Source of the DNA: Marinobacter persicus
GTDB taxonomy: Bacteria > Pseudomonadota > Gammaproteobacteria > Pseudomonadales > Oleiphilaceae
Length of the DNA: 64,000 nt
Reading direction: 5' to 3'
NCBI RefSeq assembly: GCF_002934325.1
Contig: NZ_PTIV01000003.1
Coordinates: forward strand, 1-64,000
A program made the translations under genes and the position numbers. How positions within the stretch are numbered: position 1 is the first letter of the stretch; each line of letters begins with the position of its first letter. The notes under the pieces were generated by a model that worked only from the letters and a program-made list of their open reading frames with translations, was not told the origin of the DNA and searched no databases. Shown here in pieces: positions 7,661 to 15,810 of the stretch.

Positions 7661-9219
7661 CCCGGATTTCTCATAGCCACCCAGCAAGTCTCGCAGACTG
7701 CTCGGTTTACCACCATGATCGCTCAGATGCGACCATTTTTGCCTGATAATTGATCAGCTTCTATTATCTGGACACACTACCCCCTTTCCCCCATTGAGTC
7801 GGGCCGGGGGAGCCCGTGGGTTCTAACCGGGAACTAGGCGACGAACCAGATCCGTGAGTTCGTCTTTGTAGGGATAGCTGTCGCTCATCAACACCCGGAC
7901 CCGACGGGTATTGCGGATAATGACTGCGCCAACCTTGATCAGCTTCAGCCGTAGGTTACTGGCGCTCATGCGCTCGAAGGGTGTCTTTTTCAGATGCGCC
8001 CGTAATCGTTCGAACAAGGTGTAAGCAAAGCCCGACAGGATCAGTCGCCACTGGTTGGCCCACCATTGGGTACTGGAGGTGCGATCCGCAAACAGGCTCA
8101 GTTGTTGGTCCTTGATCCGGTTCTCCATGTCACCTCGGGCACAGTACTGCTCGTAGTAGAGCTTGAATCCGTCGTCGTACCGGGAGCTGATGATGAACCT
8201 GGGGTTGGAACCCAGCTCGCCTTCTTCCAGACGAGCCACCACCCAGCGAGGGTATTTCCAAGACTTGGCCTGGTACTGGAAGCGGAAGGTCTGCGCCACT
8301 TTCTCATCGAGCTGCCACTGCGTCGTTCGTACCAGCATCATGGGCACGTCCACTTCTTTAAGCAAACGGCTGTTCTTGCTGATGCCGACGATGTAATCGA
8401 CGTTATTCCGGTCGCACCAATTCAGAATCCGTGGGCGATAAAAGCCGCAGTCACCACGGAATACGATACGGGTATCCGGCCAGTATTGCCGGATAAACTT
8501 CACCAACAGCGCCAGAATGGCCCAGCTGTGGCGGCTGTCACTGCGGTTGCTGGTGCGCAGGTAACTGACCAGGAGATGGCGACCACAGAACACGTACAAC
8601 GGGAAGTAGCAATGGTGGTCGTAGTAGCCATTGAAGAACTTGCCGGGCTGATCCCCGTGGACCGGAATATCGGTACCGTCAAAGTCCAGCACGATCTCCT
8701 TGGGTGGTTCGTCATGCTGCTCGATGAAGTGGTGCCAGAGCAGTTCATGGGCCTTCACCACCGCCTGCCGGTCTGCTCGCTGCTCCATCCGGCATAACGT
8801 GGATTTGCCAGCCAGGTCATTGTCCTGGCCAACCGCCGTTTGAAGTGCCTGATCAAAGCGCAGCGCCTCGTGATTATTGAAGTCTTCATAGCCGGCAGCC
8901 ACGCCAAATACACGTTGGCGAACCATGGTGTCCAGCTTGTGCCGGACCATTTCCGGTGTTCGTGGGTCCTGTAGCACCGAGGCCAGCCGTCGAGTCAATT
9001 GATGCTGCTTGTCGACTTCACGGAGCAGCAATAATCCAGCATCGGAGGTGATATGACCACCGGAGAAATCGGCTTCAATTTTGCGGCGAACGAGTGGCGA
9101 GAAGGTCAGTTTTTCAGGTACCATTTTGGAAGCGGCTGTTGGTGCTTTGGTGATGGTGTAAGGTCCTGAAACTATAGCACTTTCAGCCGCTTCTTTTTAT
9201 ACCGCGTGAGAAATCCGGG
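7661..9219 (-). mobile_element. Complete IS1380-family insertion sequence
   Basis: The ends are perfect 13-bp inverted repeats, CCCGGATTTCTCA (7661-7673) and TGAGAAATCCGGG (9207-9219). They are flanked by the direct repeat CTAA at 7657-7660 and 9220-9223, a 4-bp target duplication as expected for this family. The 1559-bp element holds a single intact transposase gene on the minus strand. The intact duplication suggests fairly recent transposition. Bases 7674-7822 (between the end and the transposase stop) contain no other gene that I can see. Confidence 0.92.
7823..9124 (-). CDS. IS1380-family transposase
   Basis: A 433-residue DDE transposase. The N-terminus (LTFSPLVRRKIEADFSGGHITSDAG) is characteristic of IS1380-family proteins. 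The catalytic core includes LDFDGTDIPVHGDQ (first Asp), IVFRGDCGFYRPRIL (second Asp), and a C-terminal RGDMENRIKDQQLSLFADRTS region that carries the conserved Glu and the Y/N-R-D-E-like signature. The frame is uninterrupted, so the element may be active. The start lies 95 bases inside the IS end. Confidence 0.93.
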   Translation of the reverse strand: MVPEKLTFSPLVRRKIEADFSGGHITSDAGLLLLREVDKQHQLTRRLASVLQDPRTPEMVRHKLDTMVRQRVFGVAAGYEDFNNHEALRFDQALQTAVGQDNDLAGKSTLCRMEQRADRQAVVKAHELLWHHFIEQHDEPPKEIVLDFDGTDIPVHGDQPGKFFNGYYDHHCYFPLYVFCGRHLLVSYLRTSNRSDSRHSWAILALLVKFIRQYWPDTRIVFRGDCGFYRPRILNWCDRNNVDYIVGISKNSRLLKEVDVPMMLVRTTQWQLDEKVAQTFRFQYQAKSWKYPRWVVARLEEGELGSNPRFIISSRYDDGFKLYYEQYCARGDMENRIKDQQLSLFADRTSSTQWWANQWRLILSGFAYTLFERLRAHLKKTPFERMSASNLRLKLIKVGAVIIRNTRRVRVLMSDSYPYKDELTDLVRRLVPG

Positions 9220-9270
9220 CTAACAGAGTAAACCCAGCTGTAGCCTAACGTGAGGCGCCTAATAAAAAAT

Positions 9271-9306
9271 AGAAAAGGCCTGGAAGCGGGCTTCCAAGCC
9301 TTTTCT
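9271..9306 (-). terminator. Rho-independent terminator of pilA
   Basis: On the minus strand AGAAAAGGCTTGGAAG pairs with CTTCCAGGCCTTTTCT with one mismatch around a 4-base loop. It is followed by TATTTTTTATT (9270-9260), 50 bases after the pilA stop. Confidence 0.8.
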
Positions 9307-9355
9307 CTAGAAGGTTAGCAAAGCATGTCGATCAAACTAAACAAGCCAGCTCTGC

Positions 9356-9844
9356 TTAAGCGTCTGCCCCGTCTCGGCAAACTGATGGGAGCAAATTATC
9401 TTCGTCGGCATCAGAGTTGTTATCACAGGATACCTCTAAGCCGTTATTGCTGACATCAAATGAGAATGTCACTACATCTCCATCCAAACCAGTATTACCA
9501 GTATTGGAGAGAGTTATCGCGATCGTTGCAGGATCGTCTACAGTATTGCCCTCTGTGTAGTCAACAGCGGCCGCATCAACAATCACGTCCGAAATTACCA
9601 GTTTATCCGCAATAATTTCTCCCGCCGCCTCAACGGGCCATGCCCCATTTGAAGTAACGCGATCATAAAGATCGGCTTTCGAGCCAGAAATCAGCGTTGG
9701 CAACTCTGTGAGGCGCGCACGTGTGGTGTAATCTTGGTAAGCAGGAATCGCTACCGCCGCCAAAATACCAATGATCGCCACAACGATCATCAGTTCGATA
9801 AGAGTAAAACCCTTCTGACCGTGATTCATCTGAATCTCTTGCAT
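9356..9844 (-). CDS. pilA: Type IV major pilin (PilA)
   Basis: The structural subunit of type IV pili, 162 residues as a precursor. The short leader ends in Gly just before FTLIEL, the PilD cleavage and N-methylation site, with the invariant Glu at mature position 5. A hydrophobic helix follows ([18 protein letters not shown]). The C-terminus holds two cysteines (VSCDN and SVCRD) that can form the disulfide-bonded D-loop. ATG 9844 is chosen because GAGGTGG precedes it by 5 bases. Longer upstream frames would run through the sigma-54 promoter. It is transcribed away from pilBCD, which encode its assembly machinery. Confidence 0.93.
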   Translation of the reverse strand: MQEIQMNHGQKGFTLIELMIVVAIIGILAAVAIPAYQDYTTRARLTELPTLISGSKADLYDRVTSNGAWPVEAAGEIIADKLVISDVIVDAAAVDYTEGNTVDDPATIAITLSNTGNTGLDGDVVTFSFDVSNNGLEVSCDNNSDADEDNLLPSVCRDGADA

Positions 9845-9937
9845 ATTATCCACCTCTGGATTTTTGTTTACCAATTTGGGCTTGTGGCTCCGGGCATGGA
9901 GCTTTGCCACTACTCCCTGTGAGCCTGCAGTGAGGTC

Positions 9938-9953
9938 TGCAGCATGCATGCCA
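9938..9953 (-). promoter_or_regulatory. Sigma-54 (RpoN) promoter of pilA
   Basis: Read on the minus strand the site is TGGCATGCATGCTGCA. GG (-24, 9952-9951) and GC (-12, 9940-9939) are 10 bases apart, as sigma-54 requires, within TGGCA...TGCA context. Transcription would start near 9927, giving a leader of about 80 bases. pilA is RpoN-dependent in other gammaproteobacteria, and rpoN is present at 35772. Confidence 0.8.
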
Positions 9954-10006
9954 ACAAGTTACTCGCGTTAAAAACCACATTCAGTTCATGGATTTATAAA
10001 GTTATG

Positions 10007-10024
10007 TGAACGCTATCACGTTCA
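10007..10024. promoter_or_regulatory. Inverted repeat upstream of pilB
   Basis: TGAACG (10007-10012) and CGTTCA (10019-10024) flank CTATCA. The repeat could be a regulator site or part of the pilB promoter region; TTATAA just upstream (about 9994) is a possible -10 element. Confidence 0.3.
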
Positions 10025-10050
10025 TATTTTTGCACTTTTTTGGCCCCTTC

Positions 10051-10077
10051 GCGTCATGGAGTGACGCTTTTTGTCAC
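10051..10077 (+). promoter_or_regulatory. Possible attenuator in the pilB leader
   Basis: GCGTCA (10051-10056) pairs with TGACGC (10062-10067) and is followed by TTTTT, a small intrinsic terminator in the sense direction of pilB. GTGAC (10061-10065) can instead pair with GTCAC (10073-10077), which would break the terminator stem. This is a structural inference only. Confidence 0.4.
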
Positions 10078-10235
10078 TCATGAACAGCACTTTTCGACAC
10101 GAATGCTCTGACGACACACCATTGAGAAAGATCAAGGCTGTGACCCAGGCGACTTTCCAAAGCCCTCCCAGAGATCTAAACTCTAGCTTCACAAGACCAG
10201 ATTCAGCGACTTATAAAACTTTCCTCAGAGCATTT

Positions 10236-11951
10236 ATGGCGAGCAGCAAACAGAACGTGACGCTGACGGGCCTTGCCCGTCGATTTGTGGATGACGGCCT
10301 TCTTGATGAAGACACGGCAAAGGATGCATTTCTACACGCCTCCCATAACCGCCTGCCACTGATTACCTACCTCGCCCAACATGAAATGGCGGACAGCGCC
10401 AAAATGGCGTTTTCGGCCGCCATGGAGTTTGGGGTTTCGGTGTTGGATCTGGACGCGTTTGCCCCGGAGATGCTGCCGGAAAAGCTGGTTGACGAGAAGC
10501 TGATCCGAAAGCACAACGTGCTTCCTTTATACAAGCGCGGCAATCGCTTGTTCATCGCGGTGTCTGACCCCACCAACATTCAGGCTCTGGATGAGATCAA
10601 GTTCAATACCGGCCTGAGCACCGACGGCATTCTTGTTGACGATGCAAAGTTAAGGGTGGGCATTGAGAAGTACCTGGAATCCCAGGACACCACCATGGGT
10701 GACCTGGATGACGCCGACCTGGAAGATGTTGAAACTGAGGGCGGCGAGCAGGAAGACGACAATGCTGTCACTGTTAGCGAAGTCGATGACGCGCCGATCG
10801 TTAAGTATGTAAACAAGATCCTCCTGGATGCTATTCGGGGCGGGGCGTCGGATATTCACTTCGAGCCGTATGAGAAACTTTACCGGGTTCGTTACCGCAC
10901 AGATGGCATCCTGAAGGAAGTGTCCCGGCCCAGCATCAAGCTTGCCCCCAAGATCTCCGCTCGTGTAAAGATTATGTCGCAGCTCGACATCTCCGAGCGC
11001 CGGGTGCCTCAGGATGGACGGATCAAAATGAAACTGTCCAAGACCAAGGCCATCGATTTCCGGGTGAACACGCTGCCCACGCTCTGGGGTGAGAAAATCG
11101 TATTGCGGATTCTGGATCCCAGCCAGGCGCAAATGGGTATCGACGTACTCGGTTATGAGGAAGACCAGAAACAGATGTATATGGAGGCCCTGGAACAGCC
11201 TCAAGGTATGATTTTGGTTACTGGCCCGACCGGCTCCGGTAAAACAGTATCGCTGTACACCGGCCTGAACATCCTGAACACCACCGAGCGCAACATTTCC
11301 ACGGCGGAAGACCCGGCAGAAATCAACCTGGAAGGCGTAAACCAGGTCAACGTTAACAACAAGGTGGGCCTGGGCTTTGCCGAAGCACTGCGAGCTTTCC
11401 TGCGCCAGGACCCGGACATCATCATGGTGGGTGAGATTCGGGACCTGGAAACCGCCAACATCGCGATCAAGGCCGCGCAGACCGGCCACTTGGTGCTATC
11501 CACGCTGCACACTAATAGCGCGGCCGAAACTCTGACACGGATGATGAACATGGGGGTTCCATCCTTCAACATCGCCACCTCCGTAAGCCTAATCATCGCC
11601 CAGCGGCTGGGGCGTCGCCTGTGCAAGGCCTGTAAAGAGCCGATCGATGTGCCCCATGACACCCTTTTGAAGGAAGGGTTCACAGAAGAACAAATTGATA
11701 CTGGCTTTACATTGTACCGCCCCAAGGGCTGTGATAAATGCAATGGAGGCTACAAGGGCCGTGTAGGCATCTATGAAGTTGTGAAGATTACCGATGAACT
11801 GGCCAACATGATTATGGAAGAGGCCAGCTCGATTCAGATCGCGAAGCAGGCCCAGAAAGAAGGCTTCCGCAACTTGAGGCAATCCGCCCTGCGCAAGGTA
11901 ATGGAGGGCGTGACCAGCCTTGAGGAAGCCAACCGCGTGACCAAGGATTAA
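10236..11951 (+). CDS. pilB: Type IV pilus extension ATPase PilB
   Basis: The cytoplasmic hexameric ATPase that powers pilin polymerisation. The start at 10236 (MASSKQNVTLTGLARR) gives 571 residues, the usual PilB length; the in-frame ATG at 10071 would add 55 residues without family resemblance. An N-terminal MshEN/T2SSE_N domain (to about residue 150) precedes the ATPase core with Walker A GPTGSGKT (about 330), an Asp box, Walker B IIMVGEIRD and a C-terminal zinc tetracysteine (CKAC and CDKC). pilC starts 2 bases after the stop. Confidence 0.93.
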   Translation: MASSKQNVTLTGLARRFVDDGLLDEDTAKDAFLHASHNRLPLITYLAQHEMADSAKMAFSAAMEFGVSVLDLDAFAPEMLPEKLVDEKLIRKHNVLPLYKRGNRLFIAVSDPTNIQALDEIKFNTGLSTDGILVDDAKLRVGIEKYLESQDTTMGDLDDADLEDVETEGGEQEDDNAVTVSEVDDAPIVKYVNKILLDAIRGGASDIHFEPYEKLYRVRYRTDGILKEVSRPSIKLAPKISARVKIMSQLDISERRVPQDGRIKMKLSKTKAIDFRVNTLPTLWGEKIVLRILDPSQAQMGIDVLGYEEDQKQMYMEALEQPQGMILVTGPTGSGKTVSLYTGLNILNTTERNISTAEDPAEINLEGVNQVNVNNKVGLGFAEALRAFLRQDPDIIMVGEIRDLETANIAIKAAQTGHLVLSTLHTNSAAETLTRMMNMGVPSFNIATSVSLIIAQRLGRRLCKACKEPIDVPHDTLLKEGFTEEQIDTGFTLYRPKGCDKCNGGYKGRVGIYEVVKITDELANMIMEEASSIQIAKQAQKEGFRNLRQSALRKVMEGVTSLEEANRVTKD

Positions 11952-11953
11952 AC

Positions 11954-13174
11954 ATGGCAGAAAAAGCACAAAAGCTCGAAGCGTTTGTTTGGGAAGGCCG
12001 GGACCGCAAGGGCAACAAGACCAAAGGTGAAATGGCTGGTGCCAATGTGGCTCTGATTAAGGCCCAGTTGCGCAAGCAGGGCATAATGCCGGACAAGGTC
12101 AAGAAAAAGCCCAAGCCCCTTTTTGGTGGTAAAAGGAAAATCACGCCGTTCGACATTGCCATGCTCACCCGCCAACTGGCCACCATGATGAAAGCCGGTG
12201 TGCCCCTGGTTCAGAGTTTCGACATTGTTGCGGATGGCCTGGAGAACAAGGGTCTGCAGGAACTGGTGATGAACCTGCGTAACGACATTGCTTCCGGCAC
12301 CGGTTTTGCGGCCGCACTGCGCAAGCACCCGAGGCACTTCGACGACCTTTACTGCAATCTGGTTGACTCAGGCGAAAGCGCCGGTGCACTGGAACAGATG
12401 CTGGACCGAATTGCGACCTATCTGGAAAAAACCGAGCTGCTGAAGAAAAAAGTTAAGAAAGCAATGACGTATCCCATTGCGGTTATCGTTGTGGCAATCA
12501 TTGTTACCGCCATCTTGCTTGTAAAAGTAGTGCCACAATTCGAGGCCTTGTTTCAAGGCTTTGGTGCCGACTTACCAGTCTTCACCCAGTTTGTTGTGCA
12601 TCTATCGGAATGGATGCAGAAATGGTGGTTTGTAGTGTTACTCGGCATCGTTGGTGCGATTTTCCTGTTCAGAGAGGCACGCAGACGGTCTCAGAAGTTT
12701 TCTGATTTCGTCGACAAGTGGGTTCTGAAGCTACCTATAGTGGGTGAAATTCTTGATAAGTCTGCCGTCGCGAAATTTGGACGCGTACTTTCCACCACCT
12801 TCGCTGCCGGTGTTCCTCTGGTGGATGCACTGGAATCTGTATCCGGAGCCACGGGGAATGCCATTTATCGGGACGCAGTTCTGAATATCAAGAACGATGT
12901 ATCCAGCGGCACGCAACTTCAGGCCTCTATGCGCAACCAGGGCGTATTCCCTGTAATGGCCGTGCAATTAACCGCCATCGGTGAAGAATCCGGCAATCTG
13001 GATGAAATGCTGGCCAAAGTTGCCGAGCATTATGAGGCAGTAGTGGATGACATGGTCGACAACCTCACCTCCCTGATGGAACCGATGATTATGTCCGTTC
13101 TCGGCGTGCTGGTAGGCGGCCTGATCGTAGCCATGTACCTGCCAATCTTTCAGATGGGTCAGGTTGTCGGTTAA
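11954..13174 (+). CDS. pilC: Type IV pilus inner-membrane platform protein PilC
   Basis: The 406-residue inner-membrane protein that links PilB to the growing pilus. It has two T2SSF/GspF domains (about residues 70-195 and 275-395), each beginning with a L-T-R-Q-L or F-G-R-V-L helix and containing the L-x-x-x-G-E-x-(S/A)-G-x-L motif (VDSGESAGALEQML and TAIGEESGNLDEML). There are three membrane segments, including MTYPIAVIVVAIIVTAILLV and the C-terminal MIMSVLGVLVGGLIVAMYLPIF. It is complete and 2 bases from pilB. Confidence 0.94.
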   Translation: MAEKAQKLEAFVWEGRDRKGNKTKGEMAGANVALIKAQLRKQGIMPDKVKKKPKPLFGGKRKITPFDIAMLTRQLATMMKAGVPLVQSFDIVADGLENKGLQELVMNLRNDIASGTGFAAALRKHPRHFDDLYCNLVDSGESAGALEQMLDRIATYLEKTELLKKKVKKAMTYPIAVIVVAIIVTAILLVKVVPQFEALFQGFGADLPVFTQFVVHLSEWMQKWWFVVLLGIVGAIFLFREARRRSQKFSDFVDKWVLKLPIVGEILDKSAVAKFGRVLSTTFAAGVPLVDALESVSGATGNAIYRDAVLNIKNDVSSGTQLQASMRNQGVFPVMAVQLTAIGEESGNLDEMLAKVAEHYEAVVDDMVDNLTSLMEPMIMSVLGVLVGGLIVAMYLPIFQMGQVVG

Positions 13175-13201
13175 GCTTTCCGCTCGCACAGGACTTTTTC
13201 A

Positions 13202-13240
13202 CCCCCCTCTCCCTAGCCCTCTCCCTCCAGGGGAGAGGGA
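13202..13240. repeat. REP-like palindrome, copy 2
   Basis: CCCTCTCCC (13217-13225) pairs with GGGAGAGGG (13231-13239), and a second CCCTCTCCC lies just upstream. It fills most of the pilC-pilD gap. Its purine arm GGGGAGAGGGA ends 7 bases before the pilD ATG and seems to serve as that gene's ribosome site. Confidence 0.75.
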
Positions 13241-13246
13241 ATCAAA

Positions 13247-14143
13247 ATGCTCACAGATGATTTTTCCATGCCAACCTTAGACACATTCCTCTCCACACCC
13301 TGGCTCCTTTACACCACCGTCGCCCTTTTCTCCCTCTGCATCGGGAGTTTCCTGAACGTGGTAATCCTTCGCCTGCCCAAGATGATGCAGCAGGGCTGGC
13401 GCTGCCAATGCGAAGAATTCCTTGAGTTGCCAGAAGACCAGCGCAAGTCCGAGACCCGGGTTTCCCTTTCAAAGCCAGCCTCCACCTGCCCGCCCTGCGG
13501 CCACAAAATCCGTGCCTGGGAAAACATTCCGGTTATCAGTTGGCTGGTGCTGGGCGGCAAGTGTTCATCCTGTAAAACGCGCATATCGCCTCGCTATCCC
13601 ATTATTGAAGCGCTCACTGCGGTATTTGCCGTGGCCACCATTGGGTTGCTGGGGCCGACCACGTCCGCCCTTTGGGCGCTGCTGTTCGTGTACGCGCTGA
13701 TAGCGCTGACCGTGATCGATTTTGACACTCAGCTGCTGCCAGACAGCATCACCCTGCCCCTGATGTGGCTGGGGCTGGTATTGAATTACTTTGGTGTACT
13801 GACGAGCTTTGAAAGCGCCTTCTGGGGCGCGGTGGCCGGCTACCTGTCGCTGTGGTCCGTGTATTGGCTGTTCAAGCTGGTAACCGGCAAGGAAGGCATG
13901 GGTTATGGCGATTTCAAACTGCTGGCCGCCCTGGGCGCGTGGCTGGGCTGGCAACTGCTGCCTGCCGTGATTCTGCTGTCTTCTCTGGTTGGCGCCGTTG
14001 TAGGCATCAGTCTGATGGTCTTCCGCAAGCATGGCCGCGAGGTGCCCATTCCCTTTGGGCCTTACCTGGCAACGGCTGGGTTGCTCTGCCTGTGGTTCGG
14101 CAATGAAATCCAGCGTTTCTGGTTCGGGTTTCTTGGGGTATGA
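13247..14143 (+). CDS. pilD: Prepilin leader peptidase / N-methyltransferase PilD
   Basis: The inner-membrane aspartic protease that cleaves prepilin leaders after Gly and N-methylates the new Phe. Of its 298 residues, the cytoplasmic loop holds paired cysteines (CQC; CPPCG; CSSC), as in the zinc-binding N-methylation domain. The catalytic Asp residues are in DFDTQLLPD and GYGDFK. Seven or eight hydrophobic segments are visible. ATG 13247 is used; MPTLDTF at 13268 is the alternative. It overlaps coaE by 4 bases (ATGA). Confidence 0.93.
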   Translation: MLTDDFSMPTLDTFLSTPWLLYTTVALFSLCIGSFLNVVILRLPKMMQQGWRCQCEEFLELPEDQRKSETRVSLSKPASTCPPCGHKIRAWENIPVISWLVLGGKCSSCKTRISPRYPIIEALTAVFAVATIGLLGPTTSALWALLFVYALIALTVIDFDTQLLPDSITLPLMWLGLVLNYFGVLTSFESAFWGAVAGYLSLWSVYWLFKLVTGKEGMGYGDFKLLAALGAWLGWQLLPAVILLSSLVGAVVGISLMVFRKHGREVPIPFGPYLATAGLLCLWFGNEIQRFWFGFLGV

Positions 14144-14751
14144 GTTCACCCTATATCGTCGGACTGACCGGGGGCATTGGCTCCGGAAAATCAACGGTTG
14201 CGCGGCTCTTTGGTCAGTTGGGCGTGCACTGGGTGGATGCCGATGATGTTGCCCGGCAGGTGGTGGAACCAGGCACGCCGGCACTGGCGACCATTGCCGA
14301 GCGTTTCGGACCGGACGTTTTGCAGGACTGTGGATCGCTTGACCGGGCCTGGTTGCGGCGGCGGATCTTTGAAGTGCCGGAGGAGAAGCAGTGGCTTGAA
14401 GGGCTGCTGCACCCGATTATTCGGGAGGAGTTGGTTCGGCAGCTTAGGGGAAAACCCAGCTACGAATTACCCTACACCTTGCTGGTCTCTCCTCTCCTGC
14501 TGGAGACCAACCAACACGAGCTGGTGGACCGGGTGGTGGTTATCGACGTGCCGGAGTCGATACAGCTTGAACGCACCATGGCAAGGGATGACAATACCCG
14601 CGAGCAAGTCGAAAAGATTATGGCGGCCCAGATGAGTCGTGAGCAACGCTGCGCCCGCGCGGATGCCATCATCAATAACAATAAACCCTTAACTGATGTG
14701 GAGCGTCAGGTCCGTGCATTACATGATCGCTTCCTTGAAGAATTCCGCTAA
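14140..14751 (+). CDS. coaE: Dephospho-CoA kinase
   Basis: CoaE catalyses the last step of coenzyme A synthesis, phosphorylating the 3'-hydroxyl of dephospho-CoA. The 203-residue protein shows the P-loop GLTGGIGSGKST at residues 8-19, the DADDVARQVVEPG substrate motif and a LID region with RxxxR-type basic residues (SREQRCARAD). Start and pilD stop overlap as ATGA. Placement after pilD is typical of gammaproteobacteria. Confidence 0.94.
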   Translation: MSSPYIVGLTGGIGSGKSTVARLFGQLGVHWVDADDVARQVVEPGTPALATIAERFGPDVLQDCGSLDRAWLRRRIFEVPEEKQWLEGLLHPIIREELVRQLRGKPSYELPYTLLVSPLLLETNQHELVDRVVVIDVPESIQLERTMARDDNTREQVEKIMAAQMSREQRCARADAIINNNKPLTDVERQVRALHDRFLEEFR

Positions 14752-15808
14752 ACGGTGCCTGGCCACCGCGTTGCTGTTCCTCCCCGTTTTGGCGAATGCT
14801 GCTGAGCCCAGATCAGAGATACTGACTCCATCCGCCACAGAGCGGTTAACGCCGGAAAAACTCCCCTTGTCGTTTTTTACCTTTGAGCCCGAGGATTTCT
14901 GGGCAGAACCCGAGGATTCCATATGGCTCGATTTCAGCAACTGGGTGATTCGCCAGGAGCGGGAATATGGTGAGTCGGTGGAATCCCTCGGGGCCTGGGC
15001 AGACCGCACCCTTTCGGGCTCTTCCCGGGCCTTGCCCAACAACCGAAGCTATTTGCGCCTGGGCCTGGCGGCCAAGTCTGAAACCGGGAATCTGGCTGAC
15101 TTTGAACAAGAAGTTCGCTTCAGGCTGGAAGTGCCAACCGCTGAAGAGAAACTGAAACTGGTGCTCGACAGCGAGACCGATGACCTGGTGCCACTGGCCG
15201 AGCGCGACAGGGACCGCCAGTTGGTTGAATCCGAACGTACGGATTCCACAGCAACCGGCGCGCTTCGTTTCATTACCGACCTGGGCGACGCCGTTAATTT
15301 TTCAACGGATATTGGTGGCCGGTTAAGACTACCGCCGGAGATGTTCTGGCGCGCCAAGGTGGGCAAGGGCTGGAAGCCCGGGCAGGACTGGAGCTTTGGT
15401 ACGGAGCAACGGGTTTACTATTACCACACCGAAGGCTGGGGCGCGCGCACGTGGTTTGGGGCGAGCCGTCCCCTGGGTAACGGCTGGAATTTTTATGCCT
15501 CGTCCGAGCTGGAGTGGATTCACGATGAACGCCGGTTCGAGGCTGCCCAGATTTTCAGTGTTCACAAGCGACTGAATAACCGTTCCGAGCTACGGCCTCG
15601 CCTGGGCGTTCTGGGCGAGAGCAAGCCGAACTGGCGAACCACCTCCTACTTCGCAGACTTAACCTGGCGTTATCGCGTGTATGAAGACTGGCTGTTTGCC
15701 GAGCTGATCCCGGCCGTGACCTTTCCCCGCGAGGATGACTTCAAGGAGCGGGGATCGGTGCTGTTTCGAATCGAAATGTATTTCGCCGGGACCATGGAGC
15801 GCGATTGA
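14723..15808 (+). CDS. Exported protein of unknown function, possible beta-barrel
   Basis: A 361-residue protein. A signal peptide (MIASLKNSAKRC, hydrophobic core, ANAAEP) supports ATG 14723, which overlaps the end of coaE by 29 bases. The mature part alternates polar and hydrophobic residues with many aromatic strand endings (WSFGTEQRVYYYHTEGW, TSYFADLTWRYRVY, VLFRIEMYFAG), as in outer-membrane barrels. I cannot assign a family. It lies between coaE and trmO with only 2 bases to the latter and is probably co-transcribed. Confidence 0.65.
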   Translation: MIASLKNSAKRCLATALLFLPVLANAAEPRSEILTPSATERLTPEKLPLSFFTFEPEDFWAEPEDSIWLDFSNWVIRQEREYGESVESLGAWADRTLSGSSRALPNNRSYLRLGLAAKSETGNLADFEQEVRFRLEVPTAEEKLKLVLDSETDDLVPLAERDRDRQLVESERTDSTATGALRFITDLGDAVNFSTDIGGRLRLPPEMFWRAKVGKGWKPGQDWSFGTEQRVYYYHTEGWGARTWFGASRPLGNGWNFYASSELEWIHDERRFEAAQIFSVHKRLNNRSELRPRLGVLGESKPNWRTTSYFADLTWRYRVYEDWLFAELIPAVTFPREDDFKERGSVLFRIEMYFAGTMERD

Positions 15809-15810
15809 GC

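Larger units (their letters stand above)
9845..10235. other. pilA-pilB divergent intergenic region
   Basis: This 391-base gap holds the pilA leader (9845 to about 9927), a sigma-54 promoter for pilA (9938-9953), an inverted repeat TGAACG/CGTTCA (10007-10024) and a terminator-like hairpin with an overlapping alternative hairpin (10051-10077). The rest up to 10235 is an open but non-family extension of pilB; I see no gene in it. Confidence 0.6.

Noticed and set aside
9845-9949. Longer pilin start at 9949
   Set aside because: It lies inside the sigma-54 promoter and would create a leader far too long for a type IV prepilin.
10071-10235. N-terminal extension of pilB by 55 codons
   Set aside because: The extra residues have no PilB similarity and the ATG lies in the hairpin region; the start at 10236 gives normal family length.
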